A stretch of 64,000 bases of DNA from Cepaea nemoralis (taxonomy: Eukaryota; Mollusca; Gastropoda; Stylommatophora; Helicidae), in NCBI GenBank assembly GCA_014155875.1, contig JACEFZ010013530.1:62001-126000 (forward strand), read 5' to 3'. Positions 33,542 through 44,390 of this stretch are shown piece by piece; position 1 is the stretch's first letter, and every line of letters starts with the position of its first letter. The notes below the pieces were generated by a model. That model was not told the origin of the DNA, ran no database searches, and worked only from the letters and a program-made list of their open reading frames with translations. A program made the position numbers and the translations under genes.

Positions 33542-34075
33542 GTCAGAACTACAGACAGAAGAAGCATGTTTTAGAGTCACCTCCTCCCCCAGTGTTCTAG
33601 TTCTATATGACTATAGTCTATATCTATCTATCTAGTGTTCTCTGTTGATCTTTTGTACGTCGTAGATAGAACTGGAATTAGAATATTCTGACTAGACTAT
33701 AATAGTACTATACATACTGTTTGCCTGCGCAGAACAGGACCCAGGTGATATGACAGAATCACCAAGGTGGAACTCACAGAGAGAACTAAACAAACACCAG
33801 TGAATTAAAAGATGAGGAAAAGGCACTAGTGCACTAGGTAGGACACATTAAAATAAACAAAAGAATAAAATAAAACAATTTGAGTTTGAGAATATAATAA
33901 GAAATACTTTTGTCTGCAACTCAAAGTGCTGGCGAAATATAGTAATCAATCAAACTTGTTAAACAGCAGCATTAAGTTGGCCATATATACGATATATTAA
34001 ATAATATGATTAACAATTATTAGAATGGAATGTTAGTTTTTAAATAAACATTAGATTTAAAAAGCAAGATAATTG
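33542..34075. other. TMED intron 1, unique part
   Basis: AT-rich intron sequence; no repeat family recognised. Confidence 0.5.
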
Positions 34076-34295
34076 ACTTCATTGCACCAGATTTTCTCCC
34101 ATATCATTCGGTCTATCTCCATGTAACAACTAACCGCCTGCTAACAGAGCATGAACTCCGTAGCTCCAGGGACGAATCCCAGGGGTGTCGGATAAAATTG
34201 CACTTATGAACTGAGTGACAGCGACTGAAAATAAATCCACAACCTTCTGAGCACAAAGCATTCGGCTGAACCACTTCACCACGGGTACCCCCATA
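34076..34295 (-). mobile_element. tRNA-derived SINE, family C
   Basis: On the - strand the head reads CCCGTGGTGAAGTGGTTCAGCC (A box) and CAGAAGGTTGTGGATT (decayed B box); the 3' part is ...GAGATAGACCGAATGATATG...GGTGCAATGAAG. It aligns along its length with 53315-53528 (-). Confidence 0.6.
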
Positions 34296-35090
34296 AACAT
34301 TAGTATAATCGGCTAACTGCCAACCAGCTGTTAAATGATCACGTGCATGGTGTCACCCATGGAAATGTGATGTAACCAAAGTATGCCTAAAAACACCTCT
34401 TTGTAATGAATAACTGAACCCTATTACTGTGGGCATTTATACAATCCCCAACTCCAGTTATATTTGTGAATGAATTGTACATAATAATTTAGAGAACAAG
34501 GGAAAAGCTCAGCTAAAACAATGACAACAGCTGTTATCAGTCGAATAGCAAGGACTAATTATAGAGACTTGTTAAACTGGATCTATATTACAGTACCTAT
34601 TAACTACATTCACATTATCGTTGTATTTTCCAAGGTCTGAATTATGGCTATCAAATAAAGTACTTAATGTTAGCAATAGCAATTCGGCAAGTTCCTAAAA
34701 TTCTCCGACCCTGAAACATCAGACATGGATCAAGGTCTTGACCTAGGGTTTTCTGAGTTAGCAAAAACAGTATGCATAACTCATTTACGAAGGTAATTAT
34801 TATTCCTAGTCTTTGTACAAATGCTACTTCCATGGCAATCAATTATTTGCAAAAACTTGATGTGTTTATGGATGCTTTGATTTTATAATTATACCTTTTT
34901 TTGTGAAACTATGTATATTTGATAATTTCAGTTTCAAGCTGACCGCATATATAATCCTGTTATTTAAAATTATTTGAAATTGAAACATGTCTTGATCTCT
35001 TGCCAGTTCTTTTGTCCCCTGCACTCTCATGTTCTGTGTCTATCTTCGTGCTGATTGGCCCTGTCTCTTCTTCCATGAACCATGCCTTCC
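34296..35090. other. TMED intron 1, no feature recognised
   Basis: No exon or known repeat family was recognised. Confidence 0.45.
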
Positions 35091-35099
35091 AACCTTGTT

Positions 35100-35565
35100 G
35101 TGTCTAAGTCACTGTATTGTTTAATATGGCCATAGTATTTCAGTTTCTGAGACATTGATCCTACTCAAGAGCCAGTTTTATTTTATGTTCATTCAGTCTT
35201 GTAGATGTTTTACTTCACTTTCATGTACATTATTTGCATTGTTTGTTGTATCTTTGTACATTTCTCCACAGTACTCCTTCCATCTTTCTAGTGTATCTTT
35301 GCTTTCTGTTAAAGGTGTTGCCATTCCTGTCATTTATTATGTTTAGTGGTCTGAAATTGCCCGTAAATGTTCTGCTTTCCTTGAACAAGTTGCTATCTTT
35401 ACCTAGCAATTGTAGATGCTCTATTCTATTACAAGCTTTCATTACAAACTGTTTATTATTATCTCTGATTGCACATCACAATTTGCTCATGTAGTTTTTT
35501 TATGTGGGACTATTTATTTTTACCCCTATTTGCTTTAATTGTCTGTATTCTTCTACTAGCTCAGA
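35100..35565 (-). mobile_element. LINE ORF2 relic (linker between endonuclease and RT)
   Basis: The - strand frame 35442-35230 reads FTGNFRPLNIINDRNGNTFN, then RKQRYTRKMEGVLWRNVQRY. This parallels the I-x-D-x-x-G-x-x-x-x-x-x-x-x-I-x-x-R-W-x-x-Y-x-x-x-L block before the RT core of RTE-like LINEs. Short and decayed, in TMED intron 1. Confidence 0.45.
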
Positions 35566-35973
35566 TGTACTTCATCTGTTAGCCTGAATGTCTGGGCAGA
35601 CTGCTTGCCATTCCACAGAGAGAGATCGAGCCATATGGGGGTGAAACTCAGTGCAATGAAGTTGACCCTCTCACTGTACCCTGCATGTCTCCTCTGTGAT
35701 GTATCTGCTTCTGGCACCTTTTATGTCCTGTTGGGTGCGGATGAGAATGTCTCCCATGGAAAAGAAATTTGTATGAAAATTGGATATCCACCAATAAAAT
35801 ACCTACTTAATGTTGTTAATGCTTTGGCCAGGGACAAGATATTTTAACATTATTTTGGGCCAGGGTGATAGTAAACATATTTTTGTGTAGCCAATAAACC
35901 AGGTGTTATACCCTTTTTCTTCCAGCAGTCTCATGTGTTTTGTCTGTTACATGAGGTTGTTTGTCATCTGCAG

Positions 35974-36071
35974 GTGATTGATGGTGGTGACATGGACATC
36001 GATGTGATGGTCTCTGGCCCAGACAACAGAATTTATCACGTTGAACAGAGGAAGACCGAGAATGTTATTGG
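35974..36071 (+). CDS. TMED5: p24-family cargo receptor, exon 2
   Basis: Acceptor CATCTGCAG. It encodes VIDGGDMDIDVMVSGPDNRI then YHVEQRKTENVIG, matching the GOLD strand region (V-L-D-G-A-G-L-D-I-D-F... and E-Q-R-K-S-D-G-V) of TMED1/5. It ends two bases into a Gly codon at donor G/GTATGT. Confidence 0.9.
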
Positions 36072-36900
36072 GTATGTTATTGTTTGTTTAGTTATTCATT
36101 GTTTTCTTACCCTCAGAGATAAAGAGGTACATTATGGCAGCAGCTCTCAAACATTTGTACCTCAAACCCTTCCAAGTTTTTACAAATTCTGAGGAGATTG
36201 AACTTAGTCATATGGGTCATGCTAGGTAGCTAGTAAAAGCCTAGTAGAATTACTGAGAAAATTGAGTTTATGTCCCTGTGGGTTCAACTATCGTAGCAAG
36301 AATCACTAAGAGCAGTAGTCTTGAGATGATGGGGTTTATACAATGATAGTTAAGAATAACACATTAGAATAACTGAAGGTATTGATTTTCCCAAAATGTG
36401 TGTCTCGTGGTGAATGGAAGGGGGAAAGGTGGGGGAGGGGGAAGGAGAGAATCCTACACTTGCAATACTAGTAAGTCGATGTTCTACAACATAGCCACCC
36501 TGGCATGTTAAGCAAATTAAACATATTGTGTGATGCTTCTGTCATTCTTTAATTGTATCCAGGCAAAGATATGAAAGAAACAACAAGAGATAGCAAAGGA
36601 TAGAAGGGTTTGTTTTAAGGTAGTTGAGAGCCTGTGCTGATATGGGAATTACAAAAGGAGAAAGTATTATTGTAAAAGTTGTGAGATTATAAATGTAGAT
36701 ATCAGTCAGATATTTATCTGTGTCAGTGGAAGGGAAACATTTTCTGATATGCTATAGTAATCAGTGACAGAGTTGAATTCCAGAATCACTTATGTGGAGC
36801 TGATAGATAGACCTAAACAAATTCCAGGATCACTCATGTGAAGCTTTTGGAGAGACTTAAACAAATTCCGGAATCACTAATGTGGAGATTATGCAGAGAA

Positions 36901-38397
36901 CTGTCTGCCGCCATCTTGACTGGAAATGAACTACAAACAGAACTCAATCGCATAATCACTTGATGTGTTGAAGCTGGGGTGATGGTCAACCCAACAAAGG
37001 CAGCTTGGTTCTCTTTGAATAACTATATTGTCAAAGCTCCAACATGAACTGTAAATCTGTGCTCAGAGACTGTGGAAAGAACGCAGACAATGAATTACCT
37101 GGGGATATGATGTGATCAAAGCCTTGCTTACACTGAGCACATAGACCAGGTGATAACAAAGGCCAAGTGGGGTTTGGCTGCGATGTGGGTGGTGGCGGCG
37201 GCAAACGGTGAGCAGCACGATTTATGTCTTCTTTACAAGGGTCTGGTCCTTTCTGTTTTTGAGTATACGATGGCGATCCTGACTCTCAGCTATAAGCAGA
37301 TGGAAGGGTTGGAAAGGATACAGAACGAAGCTATGCGTATTATTCTTGGATGTACAAGAGATACACCATGCGGTACTTTCTTGATTTTCCAACAAAGGGG
37401 GACAGAATACAAATTTGACGAGCACAGCCTACTTCAGAGTCAACGCAAACACACACCACCCACTGCATAGAGAAATTAAGAAGGTAAAGGGCAGCAGGTT
37501 AAAAAGAGGAAAGTCGTGGATGGGTCAAGCCGAAGATATTCTTTAGCAGGTGGGTTCACTTGAGGACTTAGAATCTGGCGAGGAGTGGGTACAAGTGCCA
37601 ACAGAGTTCTGTATGTCCTTTTCAGTTTGCATCCAACTATACAGGAAATGCAGACAAGAAAATCCAGCTGCTATGGAGGTGGAAGTACAGGTTCTGATTA
37701 TCGAGAATTCTTTAGAGGGTGATGCTGTCATTTACACGGATGGGTCCGTCGTTCGACGAGTGAGAAGTTCATGGGCCTTTACGGCTCAGGCTGGAGGGAG
37801 AATTGTGAAGGAAGAGTCTGGTGCTTTTGCTTTGACCACAAGTAGCCTGACTATGGAAGTCATGACAGTAAGTAAAGAAATAACATGGCTCGAGACACAG
37901 ACATTCACTCGGGCATGTGTCCTTAGTGACTCAATGAGTATGCTCAGGAAGATAGAGATGGGGTGGGTCCGAAGAGAGTGACTGCTGTCTCTGGAGCGGT
38001 CTCGGCTGGCAAAGATTAGTTTCATTTTTGTGCCAGGGCATGCGGGTGTACAAGGAAATGAGCGGGCTGACAGGCTTGCAGGTAAGGCTACTGTGAAAGG
38101 CGGTCGAGCCATGGACCAGGCTGACATTCTGAATGCTCTATGAGAAGTAAGTCGTTTACGAGAACCAAGTGATGACTGAATCTACAATCATGGTCAGGCT
38201 ACGAGAACAGCAAGTTAAAAGAGTTGTGGCCAAACAAGAATACTACGCAGGAAACCAAAGAAGATTAATAAACCAACACAGAACTGATGTCGTGAGCTGC
38301 TACACACTGCAGGATTTGCTGAGGAGGGGTTCCAAGCACTTATGGACTGAATGGTTCGATGTGCAATGAGGATGATCTGTCGACTAACTAACTAACT
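36901..38397 (+). mobile_element. 5'-truncated I-like LINE with RNase H, inserted in a tandem repeat
   Basis: From 36.9 kb the + frames show the reverse transcriptase end (LLYKGLVLSVFEYTMAILTL, then MEGLERIQNEAMRIILGCTR) and an RNase H domain. In the latter YTDGS (37735), a Glu in SSLTMEVMTVSKEI, SDSMSM (37925) and GHAGVQGNERADRLAGKA (38038) supply the four acidic positions. A TGA at 37979 and shifts break it. The end is GTCGACTAACTAACTAACTT. TTATGCAGAGAACT before and TTATAGAGAGAACT after look like a target duplication, but the host repeat also contains this sequence. It lies in TMED intron 2. Confidence 0.7.
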
Positions 38398-38536
38398 TAT
38401 AGAGAGAACTAAATAAATTCCAGAATCTCTAATGTGGAGCTTATGGAGAGAACGTAACAGATTCCAGAATCACTAATGTGGAAATTATGGAGAGAACCGA
38501 ACATATTCCAGAATATCAAAACAATGTTTTCCCGTA

Positions 38537-38704
38537 GTGAATTTGAATAACGAAGACACAAACCATAGAATGTACGATTTATTTCCTGGCATATTTCGCT
38601 GCATCTTGTCAAGGTGTGTGACATCTGCAGTATGTACGAGATGCAGCGAAATATGCCAGGCAATAAATCGTACATTCTATGGTTTTTGCCTTCGTTATTC
38701 AAAT
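38537..38704. mobile_element. foldback (hairpin) MITE
   Basis: Two arms of about 68 bp (38537-38606 and 38636-38704) are inverted copies with only a few mismatches (GAATTTGAATAACGAAG...GCATATTTCGCTGCATC), around a 30-bp loop. The unit sits inside the 45-bp tandem array. No coding capacity. Confidence 0.8.
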
Positions 38705-38764
38705 TCCAGAATCACTAATGTGGAGATTACGGAGAGAACTAAATAAATTCCAGAATCCAAAATG

Positions 38765-39285
38765 GCATAATATCATGTTAGTGGGCTTACTTTATATAAC
38801 TTTTGTACCTTTTGTTTCTGTTATTTCTAATCTAGGTAGCTTACTATCTACAGTGCCAACTCCCTTGGCTACATTTTTTGTTGTCGACATTTCTTAAAAG
38901 ATTCTAGCTTTTGGGAACTTATGTTGACCTCTGAATGACATTTTCTGCATTCTGCTTATCTTCTAAAGTTAGCTGCCTCTAATTTTAATGTAATTTTAGT
39001 GACAGTATAGACAGTTTTTGATGTATACAATACTCACACATCATGCTTACCACCCGCTCACATCTTACCTCTCACTGTCTCACCTCACACTGTCACATCA
39101 TCCTCTCACCCCATGTCTACCACATTAACACACCTGAAACTCTCATACCCCACTTCTACCACTTTGACACACCTGTAAAACTCTCACCATTGTCTACCAC
39201 CCTGATACAGTTTTACCACCCTCTCACCACACTTACAACCCCTCACCCTGCATCTACCACCATGGTATATCTACTATCCTCTCAC
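38765..39285. other. TMED intron 2, unique part
   Basis: No feature recognised; the last 250 bp are C/A/T-rich (ACCACACTCTCACC...) and lead into the minisatellite. Confidence 0.45.
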
Positions 39286-39289
39286 ACCA

Positions 39290-39495
39290 CACCTGCAACA
39301 TTCTCATACCACTCCTGCAATCTTCTCATACCACACCTGCAACCTTCTCACTCCACACCTGCAACCTTCTCACTCCACACCTGCAACCTTCTCACTCCAC
39401 ACCTACAACCTTCTCACTCCACACCTGCAACCTTCTCACTCCACACCTGTAATCTTCTCACTCCACACCTGCAACCCTCTCGTACCACACATGAG
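39290..39495. repeat. minisatellite, 21-22 bp unit
   Basis: CTCACTCCACACCTGCAACC with TT, about nine copies, ending about 115 bp before TMED exon 3. Its pyrimidine-rich + strand stays open in one frame and runs into exon 3, making a false 265-codon ORF. Confidence 0.9.
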
Positions 39496-39611
39496 CACCT
39501 CACTCAACATTCCCTCACACTGTACGAATGTGGCACACCTCACTGTTTGGGAGACAAAAGACTTCATATATTCTATTACAAAGTCGGGCAAATACATTTT
39601 GAATATTGCAG

Positions 39612-39810
39612 GTTCAAGACCACATCAGAAGGAGACTACAGAGTGTGCTTTGACAACACTTTCAGTAGGATATCCAGTAAGATTGTCTACTTTGAAATAT
39701 TTGCTGAAGATGGGAAAGATGATGATAACACTGATGATGACGATGATGATCTCACCTTTGAAGGAGAGAACATTCAAGGTCAACTGGACATGACAGTACA
39801 AGAATTTGTG
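39612..39810 (+). CDS. TMED5: p24-family cargo receptor, exon 3
   Basis: Acceptor ATATTGCAG; the first base completes Gly. It encodes FKTTSEGDYRVCFDNTFSRI, including the second GOLD cysteine (disulphide partner of the one in exon 1), then SSKIVYFEIFAEDG. Next comes an unusual acidic run, DDDNTDDDDDD, built from GAT codons, and then LTFEGENIQGQLDMTVQEFV at the start of the coiled coil. Donor GTG/GTAAGC, phase 0. An in-frame run upstream of the acceptor belongs to a minisatellite and is not coding. Confidence 0.9.
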
Positions 39811-40835
39811 GTAAGCTGGACAATGGTCACTCATATCTAATGCTTTGTTTACCCAACCTTGCTAGCAAATCCTTCATTAAAAACTATCTTTATGATTTTT
39901 TTAGTGTTACCAGTGTCAGCCAGAGTTCAGGACTGCGGACTGCAGACAGTTTGGCCAAGCACATATTAGCATTGTACAATGCTGGATTTTTCTCATTTCT
40001 CCTCCGATAGATACCTTGCCATACTGGAGATTTAAACTCATGTCATCTGATGTCAGAGACATATAAATAATCTGATCTCTCAGCTACTCACATCTGCCCA
40101 AATTGTGATATTGAACGACACTTTAGGCAACAGAAAATGTGGTGCATGGTGAACACAAGGCTGACAATGACATTTTAAAAATTACCTCAATCCACAGCGG
40201 GCATTGTGAACCTTGAAACTGGGAACAATTCAGAAACAGCAGCTTAGAATTTCAAGGTTGTAAAAACATCAGTGGAAAATTGTGTTAAAAGGCAAAAAAC
40301 CTTGAAATTTTCTCTCCATAGCGGGGAAATCCAAAATGAAACATGACAGAATTTAGAGAGGTGAGTTTTTAGCAATCAGGAATCATCTTGGCTTCTGTCA
40401 CTCAATGTGTCATTTTCGGTAATCTGCAAGCACATTAATTATCCCCCGTGCACGTGTGTGTGGGTGGGGGGATGGGTGGGTGGGGTGTGTGTGCTGGACT
40501 TGGACATTGAGGTATTTATTTAATACAACATTACAAACATAATTTCATTGGCTGGAAAGGAAGAGTCTTTGGTATCAACAGATATGACAGTGTTTATATG
40601 AGCATTAGACAAAATCATATCAGAACATGTGTGCAGATAATGCCATTGCCAAACAACCTGGCTTCTCTGAAAGAGAATCTTTCTACTTGGGGTCTTTTGG
40701 GCTAACTTCACGTTATTGCTTGAGGGAAATCTGCTGAAGCCAAATGTTATTCTCATATTTGGTGAAAGCATGAAGAAATTCATCATCCAGTGCCTTGCCG
40801 GCTGGTGTGGGCAATCATGACTCTCCACAAATTAC
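39811..40835. other. TMED intron 3, 5' part
   Basis: No repeat family recognised except a GT-rich patch at about 40450-40495. Confidence 0.45.
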
Positions 40836-41404
40836 AATCTCAATGTCAGTTTGTGTGTTGACTCCCTTCCATGCCATGACACAAGACTATCAATAATCTT
40901 CTCATGCTGTATTCCTCTCTCTCTCTTTCCGCAAATCTTTCCGGTTGTCATAAGTTCCAGTTTTTGTCTTCTCATAACGTGGCCAAAAAACGATGACTGC
41001 ATCTTTCTGATGTTTGTGATAAGTTGTCTTTGCAACACAGCTTCCCTTAAAATGTCCTGATTCCTCATTTTGGCTCTCCAATTAATTTTCAGCATTCTTC
41101 TATAAAACCACATCTCCAAGGCTTTCATGGATTTTTTCACCTGTTTACTAATTGACCAGGATTTGCAGCGATATGTTAAAACTAGTTCTATGTAACGCGC
41201 AAGAACTCTTTTTCTAACTTTCAAGGACAATGACTTATTGCACAAAACGTTCTTCATTTGATAGAATGCAGTTTTTGCTTGTCCCATTCTGTTCTTTATC
41301 TCAGTGGTGCATCTTCCATCTGATGTTATCCATATGCCTAGATATCTGAATTTCTGCGCTTGCCCCAACATAACGTCCTGTACTTTAATTGCACAGTTAG
41401 GCAC
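40836..41404 (-). mobile_element. LINE reverse transcriptase C-terminal fragment, frame open
   Basis: The - strand frame 41404-40832 is open for 190 codons: KFRYLGIWITSDGRCTTEIK, KTAFYQMKNVLCNKSLSLKV, RKRVLARYIELVLTYRCKSW, MKALEMWFYRRMLKINWRAK, SSFFGHVMRRQKLELMTTGK, GKRERGIQHEKIIDSLVSWHG. This is the thumb and C-terminal part of an RTE-like RT without YxDD. It is related to the copies at 3.9 and 15.7 kb. Confidence 0.8.
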
Positions 41405-41610
41405 AATCTATTTCTTTGATATCACCATGACTTAGGCACAATCTATTTCTTTGATATCACCATGACTTCTGCCTGGGATAGGAGCCTGCCCTTCTACTGA
41501 GCGCGTTCACCGGGTGGAGGAAGGTGGAGTGGCCTCTAGATATTTTGTCTAGGGGTTAGCTGTCAATATGTTGAAAAAGCAACCGTGGGTCAACACAGGC
41601 TATAGTCACT

Positions 41611-41961
41611 GAGAAGAGGCGAGTTAGTTGGTGGGGCATGTATCTCTATAAAATACCTCAAAACTCTAAGACATGGTAACTGAGAGGAGGCGAGTTAGTT
41701 GGTGGGGCATGTATCTCTATAAAATACCTCAAAACTCTAAGACATGGTAACTGAGAGGAGGCGAGTTAGTTGGTGGAGCATGTATCTCTATAAAATACCT
41801 CAAAACTCTATGACATGGTAACTGAGAGGAGGCGAGTTAGTTGGTGGGGCATGTATCTCTATAAAATACCTCAAAACTCTATGACATGGTAACTGAGAGG
41901 AGGCGAGTTAGTTGGTGGGACAGCTATCTCTATAAAATACCTCAAAACTCTATGACATGGT
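41611..41961. repeat. 71-bp tandem repeat, about five copies
   Basis: The unit GAGGCGAGTTAGTTGGTGGG, GCATGTATCTCTATAAAATA, CCTCAAAACTCTA(A/T)GACATGGTAACTGA recurs every 71 bp exactly (from 41620, 41691, 41762, 41833, 41904). A further unit stands at 43865-43930, beyond the inserted retroelement. Confidence 0.95.
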
Positions 41962-43854
41962 CGCGTGCGTGCCATCGTGCGTGCGCGCGTCGTCATTCGC
42001 ACTGCGAGCACTAACAAGTCAAGTCGCCTGAACAAGTCAAGCATCCTGATACGGGGGAAAATGTCACGTGGAAAGTCCAACAACAAGAAACACGCGGCAG
42101 CTAAGATGTGCAGCGTGGGAGCTGACAAGAAGAAGAACGTGGAGAGCCTGCCGGCAAGCTGTAACAAAGAACCTGAAACTACAGCTAGTACTGAAGCTAC
42201 CACGAGGGAGAAGATCGACAGCCCACCACATACAAGAGCCAAACATATGGAGAAGCAGAGAGAGGAGAAAGACACCAGAGTTATAAACACCGACTCTCCG
42301 ACAAGCAATTGGGTTATCAAGCGTATCCAAGTGGAGCTATCAGATGAAGAAATCATGAAGCAGCTTCGAGAAGAGAATCAACACATCCGATTCTTGAAGG
42401 CGGAGCGGTCCTCACCTACTCCAAGATTCCTACAAGCCTTGGCGGTGGTAACGACAGAGGGCAGCGAGATGCCGACCACAATATCAATCAACAAGAGAAT
42501 GCAGCTGCCAGAGAGATTCATCCCAAGGATCACCCAATGTTCCAGATGTCATTAGGGCCGATCACAGCAGAAGCAACATGTCGCAGTAAGACGGAAATCT
42601 GCCGTTACTGCGCCGATCACCACGCCTTCTAAGGAGTGTCCGCTAGCCAAGCTGGACACGGACATCCGAGCACCCAACAACAAAAGAAAGTGTGCCAACT
42701 GCCTGGGCAAGAACGGAGCAAGATACTTAGGCTGTCCGTACCTCCAAAGACACAGAGACGTCTTAAAGATCGCCATCACCACAAAGACACCATACAACAA
42801 AGCAAGGTGGAGGTGCGAGACAGCAACCTGCATCTCACAAGCCGAGAAAGAGCAACTGCAAAGCCAGATTGAAGAGTTAAAGAAGCAAGTCAAGCTACTG
42901 CAAACATCGGCACCAACCAGCGACAATGGGAAACTTCTTGCTGAAATAAAGGAGATCCAGCGGGACATCAAACAAGAGGTGGAGAACATGAGGCAGATGA
43001 CAAAGATAAATGAAAAGATTCTACGAGACATCAAAGCGGTAAGAGAAATGCTAACAACTGAAAGGGAGCCAACCCAAATCAAACCAGCACAAGAAACAGA
43101 AAAGCACACAGAGAAACCGCAAGATGAAATCTAACAAGAGACCGAGCCGGAACCGCAAGAAAAAGCCAGCAGCCCAGCCACGACAATTACCCGCCAGACA
43201 CCCGAAGAAAACCGAGATGAGCACCCTGATGACGGCAAGGAGAGACCACGGGAATTTACCTTGGAGGAGTCCGAGAAGCTACAAGAGTGGAGGAACTCAG
43301 GCACCAGGAATTCAAAAGGTGTTGGGATGAAAGAGAAAAGAGGAAACCCAAGAGACTCAGGAGACCGGTAGACTATCCAGATACATGGTATGAACCTGAG
43401 TATGACCCTGACTACTCGTACTACATAGAAGACGGAGAGAGAAAACCATGGATGACCACAGAGGAAAAAATCGAAAGGCAGCAGAAACTCAAACTCGAAA
43501 GTGAAAACAGGCGCAAGGAGGAAAATAGAAACGTCGAAAAACTCCTACAGAAACTACACAAAAAAGGAGACAGAAAGTCCTTATAAGGACTGTACCCAGA
43601 CGAGCCAGAAGCCTACACCAACAAAGAGAACCACAAGAGCAGACGAGCACAAAGGATAGCCGCCGAACAACCCCCCAGCTGACGTCACAGACACAAACCA
43701 ACATAATCAGTCCGAGATAGGACTCACAAGACAAGAGTTAGGGTGAATGAACCCACAAAAACCACGGACCTCAACAATAACCACAGCTGAAAAACGCAGG
43801 TTGAACGATGCCGAATTTGGAATTTTTGTTTTGAAAATTGGAATTGGAATTGGA
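41962..43854 (+). mobile_element. ORF1-only LINE-type retroelement with 10-bp target duplication
   Basis: Flanked by ATGACATGGT at 41952-41961 and 43855-43864. It starts with a GC-rich leader (CGCGTGCGTGCC...), as full-length LINEs do. ORF1 begins near 42061 (MSRGKSNNKKHAAAKM), carries NWVIKRIQVELSDEEIMKQL, a first zinc knuckle at 42538 (CSRC) that shifts frame, CRYCADHHAF, then KCANCLGKNGARYLGCP (42680-42735), a coiled coil (about 42840-43060), and an acidic/basic C-terminus ending KKGDRKSL at 43586. Small shifts and a stop at 43131 break it. About 270 bp follow, ending in TTGGAA repeats. There is no endonuclease or reverse transcriptase. It lies in TMED intron 3. Confidence 0.8.
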
Positions 43855-43930
43855 ATGACATGGTAACTGAGAGGAGGCGAGTTAGTTGGTGGGGCAGCTA
43901 TCTCTATAAAATACCTCAAAACTCTATGAC

Positions 43931-44115
43931 AGAACACGCGAATCCATATGTTTGTGTATTCTCATCTGTCATATTATCAGTTAAATACCATTTGATTTTA
44001 TCATGCATAATATAAACTCATGTTCATTAATGTTGTTTGAGTGAGAGAGTCAGTGAGTGTGAATGAGAGACAGAACGAGTGAGCGTGAGAGTGAAAGAAT
44101 GAGCGGGAGAGTGAA

Positions 44116-44174
<59 letters not shown>

Positions 44175-44390
44175 ATCACTATTTTTACGTCACATACATT
44201 TTATGTACACATTTTTCTCCATGTTTAACATTTTTATGAGACTGCTCATGACAAGTGTCAGTGTATGTGTGTGAGTAAAGTGTGGGAGTTTTTTCATACT
44301 AGTTTCAATACTAACGTGAGACATTTTGTATGTGTCTAGATGTGAGGAAGTGTGACTTTATGTGGAGGATGTGTGTGAGTGTGGGGATAA
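43931..44390. other. TMED intron 3, with (GT)n(GA)n microsatellite
   Basis: A GT then GA microsatellite at 44115-44173. The rest is unassigned. Confidence 0.6.

Larger units (their letters stand above)
36770..38765. repeat. tandem repeat, about 45-bp unit, split by two insertions
   Basis: ATTCCAGAATCACTAATGTG followed by GAGCTTATGGAGAGAACTTAAACAA is found three times at 36775-36900 and again at 38400-38530 and 38700-38757. The array is interrupted by the LINE at 36901-38385 and by the hairpin at 38537-38704. Confidence 0.75.

Noticed and set aside
33392..33574. TMED exon 1 ending at the in-frame stop at 33572
   Set aside because: Family alignment and the downstream exon phases require splicing at 33541; the last codons are intron.
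39043..39840. 265-codon ORF ending in TMED exon 3
   Set aside because: Only the part from 39612 is coding. The rest is a CT-rich minisatellite in frame by chance; the acceptor at 39609-39611 and the family alignment fix the exon start.
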